Position numbers and translations under genes: made by a program. This document shows, piece by piece, positions 1-8,132 of a DNA stretch of 64,000 nucleotides; position 1 is the stretch's first letter; each line of letters begins with the position of its first letter. The notes under the pieces are model-generated. The model saw only the letters and a list, made by a program, of their open reading frames with translations, did no database searches and was not told the origin of the DNA. This DNA is from CBDBKL01 sp965116215 (GTDB lineage: Bacteria > Bdellovibrionota > Bdellovibrionia > Bdellovibrionales > JAKFYE01): assembly GCA_965116215.1 (NCBI GenBank), contig OZ220494.1, forward strand, positions 1,488,001 to 1,552,000. Direction: 5' to 3'.

Positions 1-1
1 G

Positions 2-3000
2 GATGTTTTAAAAAAGCTGGAAAAATATAAAGAAGACACGTCTCTTAAGGAATGGAATTTTAAACCTGAACAGTTCGATCTTGAAAAAGAACGAGAAGCT
101 CTAGAGTCTGAAAAAGCGAAAGCGCATCTTCATCATCTTGCTTTTGCATTATTTAAAACAAAAACAGAAATCGAAGACGGGAGTCGGCACCGTAAGGAAT
201 ATTTTCGTGAAGTTCAAAAGGTTATAGAAAGTGTAGATCAAGAACAAACTCCGAAATACATCAAAGACTTTGTTAGAAATTGGGAAAAAAGCGGCTACAA
301 GAAAAAGGAGTTAAAGAATCTTATTTGTCATATTAGTAACTTGGAACTCAAGCCACTGAGGAAGTATTTTAATGATCCGAAGCATAAGAAAGGTGATAAA
401 TGGCTTGAATGTCGGCTCAAAGAGAAGATGGACAACTGGATCTTGAGGGAATGGCGTGTTGGAGAAAAAGACAAGGATAAGGCTGATAGAAAAGATTACA
501 GTTATAAGTGTTTAAAAAATAAATGGAAGGGGAAAAAATCTGTCATTGATTTTTGGCTTAACGAAGAGCCTGAATGGACCATCCCTCCTTATCAGGATAA
601 CAACAACAGACGTCCACCCAAATGTCAGAGTCTTATTTTCAATATCACTTATCTTGATAAATGTTATCCTGAATGGCAAAACTGGGTTAAGGAATTACAA
701 TCTGAATCAGAAGACTATCTTAATGATTATAAAGATCAGTTAAAAAACTTAAAGAATAAAAGAAATAATAAATACTTTTTAAGTGATGGAATAAGATCAG
801 CTGGGGGAGAAAAGAGTCAGTCGAAATCAAAGAGTAAAATGAAAGCTATAGACTCTCAAAAAAGAGGGCAAAAACATTTCGATGCTCGTGTTCTACAATT
901 TCTTTTTGACCGAGTAAAAGATAAAGATCCATTTTCTTTTAATAAAATCTATGCTCAGGTTAAGCGGATTAAGCAATATAAAAGAGATGGCAAAGACAAT
1001 GCCGAAAAAGAAAAATATGTTGAAGAATTAAAAAAAATTAAAAAAATATATGAAGAGAGCAAAATTCCTGAGAATCTAAAAACAGATCCTAATTTCAGTA
1101 CAGATGAAATTTTCCCTAAAGGAAGTTTTTTGCATCTGGTGTGCAAATACTATAATCTTCGTCAAAAGGCTAGGGATGGACGTTTGTTTATTCAACCTCA
1201 GTATCGTCTTAATAAGGGGCGTGGCTATGAAAACACGGGGCGATTTGCCGACAAGAAGCATTTGCTCACCTACTGCAATCATAAACCAAGACAAAAACGC
1301 TATCAGCTGTGGAGTGATTTATCGGGTTTATTACAAGTTTCAAATGATAAATTGGAGGAATATGTTTTAAAACAAGAAGGTCAAACTAAAGATGATAAAT
1401 TGTTTGAATGGTTAAAATCCATTAAGGGTTTAAAGACCAATTGTGATAAAGCGGCCAAAGAGCAAAAGAGCCGTCGGCGTTTTCTAAAATCGGATATTCA
1501 AAAAGTTTATGCTCTTATTTCTAATAAGACTTCTTCGAAAGGGTCGCCTTCTTGTAAGGAAGTCAAAGAAATTCTAAAGGGAGTAGAACTAAAAGAAGCA
1601 TTTAAAATCTATAAACTTTGTAAAAAAGCTAAAGAATTATCCCTAGATCTTACTCAATCTTTATATGACGATCGGAGGCAAGAAAAGTGGAAAACAAATC
1701 TTAAAGATCATCCAGCCACTGCTGTCTATCTTTTGGCGCAAATTCATAATATTGCTTTTAAAGAAAGAGCTGGTTTTTCTAAGACCTGCTCTGTGTGTAG
1801 TATGGATAATGCTCAGAGAATGCAAGTCGTTTCAGGTGATAGGGCCAGGGCTTCTCGTCTGCCTGCTATTGGAACCCGTATTATTGATGGCGCAGTTCAA
1901 CGTATGGCTCGTGTTGTTGGGAGGGCTATTGCTGAAGATAAATGGGAGCAAATTAAATTGCAGCTTTGTAATGATCAAAAAGTTTGTATTCCTATTATTA
2001 CTGAGTTGAATCAATTTGAATTTGAACCTGCAAGAGAAGATCTTGTAAAAGATCAAAGGCAAGGGAGAAGACAGGGAAAAATCTCAGAGAGAAAGGATCA
2101 AGATAAGGCGTTTAAGGAGAAGGAGGAACGGATAAAGGAAGCGAATTCGTCCAGCCTTTGCCCTTATAACGGAAGCCAGATAGGAGACAAGGGGGAGATA
2201 GATCATATTATTCCCCGAGCTTCAAAGTGGGGTATTCTCAACGACGAGGCCAATCTCATCTGGGCGTCGAAGGACGGCAACAAAAGGAAGTCCAATGAAG
2301 AGTTGTCGCTGAAATATTTAGATAAAAAATATAAAGAATCAATATTTGGGATGGTAGATGATAAAGAAATTGAAAAATGGATTATTGAACAAATTGACGA
2401 TGAAAAGGGTGAGAATTTTAAATTTGGAAAATACCACAGCTTTATTCATTTAACGCTCGATGAGCAAAAGGCTTTTCGCCATGCCTTATTTTTAAAAGGA
2501 CACCCTTTGCGTAGGAAAGTTATTGATGCCATCAATAACCGCAATCGCACATTTGTTAATGGAACCCAAAGATACTTCGCAGAAGTTCTGGCAAATACCC
2601 TTTATAAAAAGGCAAAAAAAGAGAAAAAGGAAAACTTACTGACCTTTGATTATTTTGGTGTGGATTCACAGGCCAATACTTTTGGAGATGGGATTTATGA
2701 ATTACGTAAAGCTTATGAAGAAGCTGATCCTGAAATAGGGAGGTATAGAAAAGATGGGGGCATGTCAGAGCAACAAAAACCGAGCAAGCAACCCGGACGT
2801 TCACTCAATAAAAAAGATGAGGACACGAAGAAGCAAAAACCCTATTCACATCTTATTGATGCTCAAATGGCCTTTATGCTTGTTGTGGATCGGCATAAAA
2901 ATGAAGGGGGTATGAGGCTTAAAATTGATGATAAGAAGTTATATCCTTTGAATAAAAATACAGGAGAGATTCACAAGGACACTCTTTGGAAGGATATTTC

Positions 3001-4351
3001 TGTTTCAGATTGTGATTTTCAAGAGGAGAAGTTAGAGCGTCGCTCACCTACAAAAGATAGGTTTAAAAATAGACCAATACATCGTGATACAATGTATGCT
3101 GAAAAGTTTTTGCCCTTACTTATTCATAAAAAAGAATGTAAGGTCAAATTTGGATTTGATTGGAAGAATAGCTGGGAGCCTAATAAAAAATACCAGAAAA
3201 AACTCTCTTGCCTTCTGCCTTTTCTATTAAATTTGAACTCTCAAACTAAAGCCATTGATTTTAAAAAAGAAGAGTTTTCTTTAGAAAGTCTCTGTGAAAA
3301 ACTTAAAAGAATTTTTTTAAAGAATTCAAACGAATATTTTTATATTCCGATTCAGACTCGTTTAGTTCATGAGTTTTATATAAAAAAATATAATACAGCT
3401 CAAGGGTATAAGGAATTTGACCTTAGGAGAGAGCTTCTTTCTGAAATAGCCTATCGTACAGAAAAGAAAGAAATAAAAAAATTGGAGAGCAAAAAGAAAG
3501 AAAAGAAAAACATAGGGGCAGAGGATGTATCGAAGCAATCGTTTAATTTAAAAAACGGTGTTACTCTCCCTGTGCAAAAAGAATGGAAAAGACTTGTTAA
3601 GGAGTGGAAGTCTGATAGAAATAAATTTTCAGAACAAGCAGAAGAAAAAACTAAAGACCGGAAAAAACAAAGAGAAACAAATAGAGACGAAGAGTTTATA
3701 AGAGGTTTTTTTAAGAAAAAAGAACAAAGAAAAGAACTACATGAAAAAGTAAGAAAAGTTTTTTCTTTACCAGTTAAAACATCACAGGGAAAGATTTTGG
3801 TTGCTCGAAGGTCTTGGCAAAATAATAAAACCTATCAAGTTATCAATGACAGCGATCCGAGAAAGAAAGAGCCAAAACCATTTATGCCAGCTCTTATTAA
3901 AAATAAAAAAGGAGAGTGGAGTTTTGGAAGATTGATATCTTCATCATTTGTATCAAAAAACACATGCCATATTAAAAACGAAGAATTTCATCAAAAGGAA
4001 GGTAAAACTAAGGAAGGTGAAACTGTAAGAGCCATAAATCCTAAAAAATGGTATTCCATAGACGTGGAAAAAAATTTGCGGCAACAGGGGGTCAAAAAAA
4101 TAGAATACAGTGCTCCAAATGTCACTGCATATAAAGTCAGGCTTGATTTTAAAGAACCCCAGAAGGTCAACATAGAAGAGCTTTTAAAAGAAGATTTAAT
4201 TAAGCCAGAGAAGAAGGAGAGTCTTATCAAAGACTTTGAAGAAAAGCGTCCTTCCTCTTTAGGTCCCTATACTAGCAAAGAAAGATTTGATTCTAAAAAT
4301 GGAAAAATTAAAGAAAAACTTATCCCTATTATTAAAGAAGAATTTGAGTGA
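2..4351 (+). CDS. cas9: Cas9, type II-B (5' truncated by window edge)
   Basis: RNA-guided DNA endonuclease of a type II-B CRISPR system. The frame is open from base 2 with no stop, so the TTG at 341 is an internal codon and the true start lies left of the window. About 1,449 residues are visible. RuvC-I and the bridge helix are missing. A CxxC pair (CSVCS) lies near 1790. RuvC-II is seen as PIITELNQFEFE with its Glu codon at 2003. The HNH motif is GEIDHIIPRA with His at 2204, followed by NLIWASKDGNKRK. RuvC-III is YSHLIDAQMAF with His at 2849 and Asp at 2858. A long basic PAM-interacting region follows. Spacing against F. novicida Cas9 (1,629 aa) suggests a full length near 1,650-1,700 aa, which is inference. 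The stop overlaps the cas1 GTG, so cas9-cas1-cas2-cas4 is probably one operon. All visible catalytic residues are present, so it looks active. Confidence 0.96.
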   Translation, partial: DVLKKLEKYKEDTSLKEWNFKPEQFDLEKEREALESEKAKAHLHHLAFALFKTKTEIEDGSRHRKEYFREVQKVIESVDQEQTPKYIKDFVRNWEKSGYKKKELKNLICHISNLELKPLRKYFNDPKHKKGDKWLECRLKEKMDNWILREWRVGEKDKDKADRKDYSYKCLKNKWKGKKSVIDFWLNEEPEWTIPPYQDNNNRRPPKCQSLIFNITYLDKCYPEWQNWVKELQSESEDYLNDYKDQLKNLKNKRNNKYFLSDGIRSAGGEKSQSKSKSKMKAIDSQKRGQKHFDARVLQFLFDRVKDKDPFSFNKIYAQVKRIKQYKRDGKDNAEKEKYVEELKKIKKIYEESKIPENLKTDPNFSTDEIFPKGSFLHLVCKYYNLRQKARDGRLFIQPQYRLNKGRGYENTGRFADKKHLLTYCNHKPRQKRYQLWSDLSGLLQVSNDKLEEYVLKQEGQTKDDKLFEWLKSIKGLKTNCDKAAKEQKSRRRFLKSDIQKVYALISNKTSSKGSPSCKEVKEILKGVELKEAFKIYKLCKKAKELSLDLTQSLYDDRRQEKWKTNLKDHPATAVYLLAQIHNIAFKERAGFSKTCSVCSMDNAQRMQVVSGDRARASRLPAIGTRIIDGAVQRMARVVGRAIAEDKWEQIKLQLCNDQKVCIPIITELNQFEFEPAREDLVKDQRQGRRQGKISERKDQDKAFKEKEERIKEANSSSLCPYNGSQIGDKGEIDHIIPRASKWGILNDEANLIWASKDGNKRKSNEELSLKYLDKKYKESIFGMVDDKEIEKWIIEQIDDEKGENFKFGKYHSFIHLTLDEQKAFRHALFLKGHPLRRKVIDAINNRNRTFVNGTQRYFAEVLANTLYKKAKKEKKENLLTFDYFGVDSQANTFGDGIYELRKAYEEADPEIGRYRKDGGMSEQQKPSKQPGRSLNKKDEDTKKQKPYSHLIDAQMAFMLVVDRHKNEGGMRLKIDDKKLYPLNKNTGEIHKDTLWKDISVSDCDFQEEKLERRSPTKDRFKNRPIHRDTMYAEKFLPLLIHKKECKVKFGFDWKNSWEPNKKYQKKLSCLLPFLLNLNSQTKAIDFKKEEFSLESLCEKLKRIFLKNSNEYFYIPIQTRLVHEFYIKKYNTAQGYKEFDLRRELLSEIAYRTEKKEIKKLESKKKEKKNIGAEDVSKQSFNLKNGVTLPVQKEWKRLVKEWKSDRNKFSEQAEEKTKDRKKQRETNRDEEFIRGFFKKKEQRKELHEKVRKVFSLPVKTSQGKILVARRSWQNNKTYQVINDSDPRKKEPKPFMPALIKNKKGEWSFGRLISSSFVSKNTCHIKNEEFHQKEGKTKEGETVRAINPKKWYSIDVEKNLRQQGVKKIEYSAPNVTAYKVRLDFKEPQKVNIEELLKEDLIKPEKKESLIKDFEEKRPSSLGPYTSKERFDSKNGKIKEKLIPIIKEEFE

Positions 4352-5313
4352 GACATCTTGTTGTTGCAGATTACGGTAAATTTTTAGGCATAGAGGATAG
4401 CCTTTTAGTCGTTCGTTCCTCTAAAGAGGAGAGTTCAAAAAAGTATCCTCTTAATCGATTATGCACGATTTCTATTGCTCGCAGAGGAGTGAGTATTTCG
4501 AGTGATCTTATAGAAGTCTGTAGTTATCGAGGCATTAAGATATTTTTTTTGGATTTTCGTGGTGTGCCTCATTCTTCTATTTTGGGTGAATCGCAACATG
4601 GAGTTGTGGCTATACGCAAAGCTCAAATGAAATTCTGTGAGAGTACAGAGACACTCAGTTTATCTAAAAAAATTGTATTGGCTAAAATCAAAAATCAGCG
4701 AGCAGTACTTTGTTACTTAAACAAATATCACAGAAAAGATGAGCTTCAAAATGCGTCAGAGCAGCTTTTAAAAAACACTTATAAAGCTCGTGATACAAAA
4801 GATTTTGATAGTCTTTTGGGTTTTGAGGGGGCAAGTGCCACAATATATTTTCAAAGTTTACGGAAGACACAACTGCTTTCGTCTTCATTTGAAAAAAGAG
4901 AGGGAAGGGGAAGCCCAGAAATTAATAATTCCATGCTTAATTTAGGTTATGCTGTTTTAAGTAGTTATATTTTGAATTCTGTTATCAATGCAGGACTGGA
5001 GCCCTATTTAGGGGTAATGCATAGGGAAAGACCAGGAAAAATGGCACTTGTTTTAGATCTAATGGAAGAGTATAGGGCTTGGGTTGTAGATCGTGCTGTG
5101 GTGAAGCTGCGTGTGCGCAGTGAAGGAAAACAAGATTTGGATAATGAACTCAAAAAAGATCTTATTCATGAAATTCAAAAAACGATGAGTCGTCGATATC
5201 CTTATAGAAATCGAATCACAAAATTAGAGCATATTTTACAACGACAGATTTACCGTTTGTGTGGACACTTCTGTAAGGAAAGAAAATATAAACCCTATAA
5301 CTTTAGGTGGTGA
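4348..5313 (+). CDS. cas1: CRISPR-associated endonuclease Cas1
   Basis: Integrase subunit of the spacer-acquisition complex, 321 aa, which is a usual length. The GTG start shares the GTGA overlap with the cas9 stop, implying translational coupling. The catalytic triad is visible: Glu160 in LLGFEGASA, His225 in LGVMHRERPG and Glu240 in LDLMEEYRAW. The N-terminal beta domain (residues 1-75) and alpha-helical catalytic domain are complete. It sits between cas9 and cas2, as in the Francisella II-B locus. With Cas2 it would insert new spacers into the array at 6477-7380. Confidence 0.97.
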   Translation: MRHLVVADYGKFLGIEDSLLVVRSSKEESSKKYPLNRLCTISIARRGVSISSDLIEVCSYRGIKIFFLDFRGVPHSSILGESQHGVVAIRKAQMKFCESTETLSLSKKIVLAKIKNQRAVLCYLNKYHRKDELQNASEQLLKNTYKARDTKDFDSLLGFEGASATIYFQSLRKTQLLSSSFEKREGRGSPEINNSMLNLGYAVLSSYILNSVINAGLEPYLGVMHRERPGKMALVLDLMEEYRAWVVDRAVVKLRVRSEGKQDLDNELKKDLIHEIQKTMSRRYPYRNRITKLEHILQRQIYRLCGHFCKERKYKPYNFRW

Positions 5314-5317
5314 TTAA

Positions 5318-5617
5318 GTGAGATCCTCTTTAAGAAAAGAATATCTTGTGAGTTATGATATAGAGGAAAATAAAGTGAGAACTCAACTTTTTAAAGAGCT
5401 GGAATCATATGGTTTAAAACCCATTCAAAAGTCTGTTTTTTGGGGGTTTTTAAATTTGGCAGAGCTTCGATCTATAAAACGCTATGTAGACCGTAGGCTT
5501 ACAGAAAATGACAAAGCTTTTATTATACGAACTGATTTTCATAGAAATGAAAAAGGTTTTTTTGTAGGTCATACAAAAAGCGACTTTGAAGATTGGGATG
5601 AGACCCATGTTATCTAG
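5318..5617 (+). CDS. cas2: CRISPR-associated protein Cas2
   Basis: Small structural partner of Cas1 in spacer acquisition, 99 aa. The N-terminal ferredoxin-fold strand is YLVSYDIEENKVR, with the conserved Asp of the YDI motif, and the second half carries SVFWGFL. It starts with GTG five bases after the cas1 stop, and its end overlaps the start of cas4. Order and spacing support one cas9-cas1-cas2-cas4 transcript. Confidence 0.94.
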   Translation: MRSSLRKEYLVSYDIEENKVRTQLFKELESYGLKPIQKSVFWGFLNLAELRSIKRYVDRRLTENDKAFIIRTDFHRNEKGFFVGHTKSDFEDWDETHVI

Positions 5618-6182
5618 TGTCCCTGTCAATTTAATTCGAGAATGGTGTTATTGTCCAAGAAAAGTTTTTTATATGGAGTGCATGAATATTTCCCCTATTT
5701 ATCCTAGATGGGTAAAGCAGGGAGAAGATTTTCATAAAGAAGAGGAAAAGCTTTGGAAGCGTCGTAATCTTTCTAGATTTAATTTAAAGGAAGGAAAACA
5801 GTATCATAATTTGAGTGTGAAAAATAAAGATTTAGGTCTGCATGGCATAGTCGATATGGTTATTGAAACAGAAAATACGGTTTATGCTATAGAATTTAAA
5901 CTTTCGGCTAATAATAAAAGACGAGGCGATATTTTACAATTGGTTGCGTATGCTATGCTCATAGAAAAGTTTTTTTTAAAAAAATCAGACATAGGTTTTT
6001 TGGTGGGAAAAGGTAAAGTTTTACATACAATCGATATAGATGAGAAAAAAAGAAAGGAAGCTGTTTTTATAGTAAGGAAAATTCAGAAAACTATAGAACA
6101 GGGAATGAAACCCGAAACGAGTGCAACGGTACGTCAGTGTCAGGTATGTCCCTATTTGAATTTTTGTAACGATAGATTTTAA
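5598..6182 (+). CDS. cas4: Cas4 family RecB-like nuclease
   Basis: Fe-S cluster exonuclease that trims prespacers before integration; its presence defines subtype II-B. The N-terminal Cys is in EWCYCPRK, and the C-terminal cluster is CQVCPYLNFC. RecB nuclease motifs are GIVDMV, AIEFK and the QLVAYA helix (Q-x-x-x-Y). The 5' end overlaps cas2. I chose the ATG at 5598; 5607 (MLSSVPV) and a TTG at 5586 are alternatives. The gene ends 35 bases before the tracrRNA terminator hairpin, which could also stop the cas transcript. Confidence 0.93.
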   Translation: MRPMLSSVPVNLIREWCYCPRKVFYMECMNISPIYPRWVKQGEDFHKEEEKLWKRRNLSRFNLKEGKQYHNLSVKNKDLGLHGIVDMVIETENTVYAIEFKLSANNKRRGDILQLVAYAMLIEKFFLKKSDIGFLVGKGKVLHTIDIDEKKRKEAVFIVRKIQKTIEQGMKPETSATVRQCQVCPYLNFCNDRF

Positions 6183-6213
6183 TCGCTTACTTTCAGTTTT
6201 AAATGCAATTGAA

Positions 6214-6246
6214 AAATAAAAAAGCCACTTTTTAAAGTGGCTTTTC
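6214..6246. terminator. Bidirectional rho-independent terminator
   Basis: The hairpin AAAGCCACTTT / AAAGTGGCTTT spans 6221-6244 with a 2-nt gap between the arms. On the minus strand it is followed by a T-rich run, TTTATTTTT, which suits the 3' end of the tracrRNA. On the plus strand it is followed by TTTT and can end the cas operon. Confidence 0.8.
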
Positions 6247-6332
6247 ATCCTTCATTTGAGAAGGCAGACGTGCATAGCAGAGGTCCGTTCAAAATGCTTT
6301 TTGATGATTACAGAGCATCAAAAATATGTTAC
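6214..6332 (-). ncRNA. tracrRNA of the type II-B CRISPR system
   Basis: Read on the minus strand, 6338-6322 gives ATAGATGTAACATATTT. This copies the repeat segment ATAGTGTAACACATTT with one inserted base and one C-to-T change, so it can pair with crRNA, the change giving a G-U wobble. It is followed by GATGCTCTGTAATCATC, a short A-rich linker, then TTTTGAACGGACCTCTG and CACGTCTG. These blocks match the F. novicida tracrRNA (as I recall it) almost base for base, including the GAACGGACCTCTG and CACGTCTG hairpins. It ends in the terminator at 6221-6244. The start near 6332 is inferred from the promoter at 6340-6368 and from the F. novicida RNA, which begins at the equivalent GUACC. It should bind crRNA, recruit host RNase III and load Cas9. 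Confidence 0.88.
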
Positions 6333-6339
6333 ATCTATG

Positions 6340-6368
6340 ATGTTAGAGAGGAACATAAATAAAGACAA
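6340..6368 (-). promoter_or_regulatory. Candidate sigma-70 promoter of tracrRNA
   Basis: On the minus strand TTGTCT (6368-6363) and TAACAT (6345-6340) are separated by exactly 17 bases. Initiation 7-8 bases downstream would fall near 6332, the first base of the GTAAC anti-repeat core. The -10 is imperfect, so this is a good but unproven candidate. Confidence 0.5.
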
Positions 6369-6436
6369 TGACTTTTTTCTCAAAATACTATTGTTTGGGA
6401 ACAACTCATCTATTTGCGAAGAAAGTGGGAAGTCAT

Positions 6437-6476
6437 CCCTACTTAAAACCCTTTATTCTCAGGACTTTAAGTAGGG
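6437..6476 (-). other. Stem-loop abutting the distal end of the CRISPR array
   Basis: CCCTACTTAAA (6437-6447) and TTTAAGTAGGG (6466-6476) form a perfect 11-bp stem with an 18-nt loop. The right arm touches the first base of the repeat at 6477. In the crRNA direction (minus) this structure lies just after the last repeat. It lacks a U-tract, so it is not a standard terminator. It may shape the pre-crRNA 3' end or belong to a small RNA like the F. novicida scaRNA, which lies at the same relative place. Confidence 0.45.
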
Positions 6477-7380
6477 GCTTCAATAGTGTAACACATTTCC
6501 CAGCCACTGAAACCATCAAGGCTCATGACATAAAACGTGAGATAAAAGCTTCAATAGTGTAACACATTTCCCAGCCACTGAAACTCCATTCGAATGCTTA
6601 TGTTTCCCCCTTTTTGAATCCAGCTTCAATAGTGTAACACATTTCCCAGCCACTGAAACGCACAAAATTTTATGCGGAATAAAAGTGTCTGCAGGCTTCA
6701 ATAGTGTAACACATTTCCCAGCCACTGAAACTCATTGTCTGAGTATTGTCAAAGAGGTGGATTTCGCTTCAATAGTGTAACACATTTCCCAGCCACTGAA
6801 ACGCTATAATTTTTCTTCTCCAAGGCATCGCTTCCCCCGCTTCAATAGTGTAACACATTTCCCAGCCACTGAAACTCTGTAATTAATAGCGAATTATACG
6901 AGTAATATAGCTTCAATAGTGTAACACATTTCCCAGCCACTGAAACTTCAGCAAACTTTGGTGCAGGACTCTCTGCACCTTTAGCTTCAATAGTGTAACA
7001 CATTTCCCAGCCACTGAAACACTCTAACAACTCATCCATTCCAGGTCCACTTCTCGCTTCAATAGTGTAACACATTTCCCAGCCACTGAAACTAAATCTT
7101 CCGTCCATTTTGTTAAACAGCTTTACGCTTCAATAGTGTAACACATTTCCCAGCCACTGAAACGATCAGGTATTGGATCTGGTCGGCAACGCTGCAAGGG
7201 CTTCAATAGTGTAACACATTTCCCAGCCACTGAAACTTAGGCTCGAACTTTAACTTTTCCATTTTGTTGTGCTTCAATAGTGTAACACATTTCCCAGCCA
7301 CTGAAACCCATTTGGTGTTGACTGTAGATTACACGGATATGATGCTTCAATAGTGTAACACATTTCCCAGCCACTGAAAC
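6477..7380 (-). CRISPR. CRISPR array, 13 repeats and 12 spacers, type II-B
   Basis: Thirteen repeats of 37 bases, all identical, begin at 6477, 6548, 6623, 6695, 6766, 6839, 6910, 6984, 7056, 7127, 7200, 7271 and 7344. On the plus strand each starts GCTTCAATAG and ends CCACTGAAAC. Spacers are 34-38 bases (34, 38, 35, 34, 36, 34, 37, 35, 34, 36, 34, 36). The crRNA strand is minus: there the repeat starts GTTTCAGTGG, like the F. novicida II-B crRNA repeat, and the tracrRNA anti-repeat is complementary to that strand. Transcription would therefore run from 7380 towards cas4, with the leader side next to brnA. No repeat has decayed, which suggests a young or active array. Spacer targets cannot be judged without a search. 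Confidence 0.97.
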
Positions 7381-7401
7381 AAATGTTTCAGTGGCTGGGA
7401 A
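7364..7401. repeat. Inverted half-repeat at the array edge
   Basis: The last 17 bases of the repeat at 7364-7380 (TTCCCAGCCACTGAAAC) are followed by AAAT and then their perfect reverse complement at 7385-7401. Identity stops at 7402. This makes a 17-bp hairpin exactly at the inferred leader-repeat junction. Confidence 0.9.
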
Positions 7402-7463
7402 TATCGCAGAAGTTTGTGCTTCAGTTGGCAGTTTGAAAAATCGTTATTGGAATTTTAAAACAT

Positions 7464-7712
7464 CTATGAGCCTGTTTTTTTTCGAAAGACTTTTTTTTCG
7501 AGTTTATCTAAACGCTCTTCAAGAGTTTTTCTATTCAGCATGGCCTTTCTTAAAAACCAATTAAGATAGGTTTGATAGCCCATGCCCTCATTCTCACCTT
7601 TCTCTTCAAGCCATTCCAGAATATCAGCATCTAAACGAAAAGTTTTTGAGATTTTTACTTCTTTGGCTGTTTTACCTTTTTTTCCTTTTGAGAAGTCATA
7701 ATTTTTTTTCAT
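7464..7712 (-). CDS. brnA: BrnA-type antitoxin
   Basis: An 82-aa protein resembling the BrnA antitoxin, the ribbon-helix-helix partner of the RelE-fold RNase BrnT. The basic N-terminal segment is followed by the typical core KTFRLDADILEWLEEKG, then GMGYQTYLNWFLRKAM and a charged C-terminal helix. Its ATG overlaps the TGA of the upstream toxin reading frame (ATGA, 7709-7712), the classic brnTA arrangement. The toxin is broken, so this is now an orphan antitoxin. The gene ends about 80 bases from the CRISPR array. BrnA normally binds DNA and represses its own promoter. Confidence 0.8.
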   Translation of the reverse strand: MKKNYDFSKGKKGKTAKEVKISKTFRLDADILEWLEEKGENEGMGYQTYLNWFLRKAMLNRKTLEERLDKLEKKVFRKKTGS

Positions 7713-7994
7713 AGTTTTAACCTTTCTTTGTAAGTTTGTTTTTCCTTTTTATTAGCTTTTCTGGCCGAGATAACACTTTTACCTTTAAGATTTTCTACAA
7801 AGACCACCACCAAAACTTTTAGTTTATTGGGAATACCCATTCTCACCCAGCGTTCTTCTGAACCTTTAGAGTGGTCTTCTCGTGAATTTCAATGGAATAA
7901 GAATCTAGTCAAATAGAAGCAGCTTCAGTGAAGCGGATGCCGTGTTTTTTGAGTTTGGATGTAGAGCCTTTTTGTCGTCCCATTCAAAATCCAT
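7709..7994 (-). pseudogene. brnT: BrnT-type toxin, frameshifted
   Basis: Remnant of a BrnT ribonuclease toxin gene. From the ATG at 7994 one frame reads MDFEWDDKKALHPNS. The family sequence then continues in another frame as KLKKHGIRFTEAASI, meets a TGA, and goes on LDSYSIEIHE. The rest, EDHSKGSEERWVRMG, VLVVVFVEN and SVISARKANKKE, is in a further frame and ends at the TGA overlapping brnA. At least two frameshifts and one stop are needed to explain this, so no full toxin can be made. The WVRMG and ISARKA motifs make the family assignment good. Sequencing error is unlikely to cause all three lesions. Confidence 0.75.
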
Positions 7995-7999
7995 GATTG

Positions 8000-8028
8000 A
8001 CTATACATCATTGTTATTACATTGTAAA
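8000..8028 (-). promoter_or_regulatory. Promoter of the brnTA remnant
   Basis: On the minus strand TTTACA (8028-8023) and TATAGT (8005-8000) are 17 bases apart, a near-consensus sigma-70 promoter. The ATG of the broken brnT begins at 7994, only 5 bases after the -10, so the mRNA would be almost leaderless. It could still drive brnA. Confidence 0.6.
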
Positions 8029-8132
8029 TACAGTTATTTTAAAGCATCATTTAGCGGCTACTGAAAGAAAAAAGTAGCAATTTGGACACACAGTTCGGGG
8101 CTGCTTTATATAGAGCGTATTGGTCTTCAGAA

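Noticed and set aside
341..343. TTG codon at 341 as the start of the large first gene
   Set aside because: The same frame is open back to base 2 with Cas9-like sequence, so the gene begins outside the window.
6256..6562. Two plus-strand frames between cas4 and the array
   Set aside because: They overlap the tracrRNA and its promoter, have no ribosome site and no protein-like conservation.
6516..7108. Minus-strand frames of 69-88 codons with a repeated SVAGKCVTLLKL-type peptide
   Set aside because: They are translations of the CRISPR repeat and not genes.
7381..7463. The inverted half-repeat at 7385-7401 as the main tracrRNA anti-repeat
   Set aside because: The tracrRNA core with F. novicida-like hairpins is at 6214-6332; nothing like it follows 7401.
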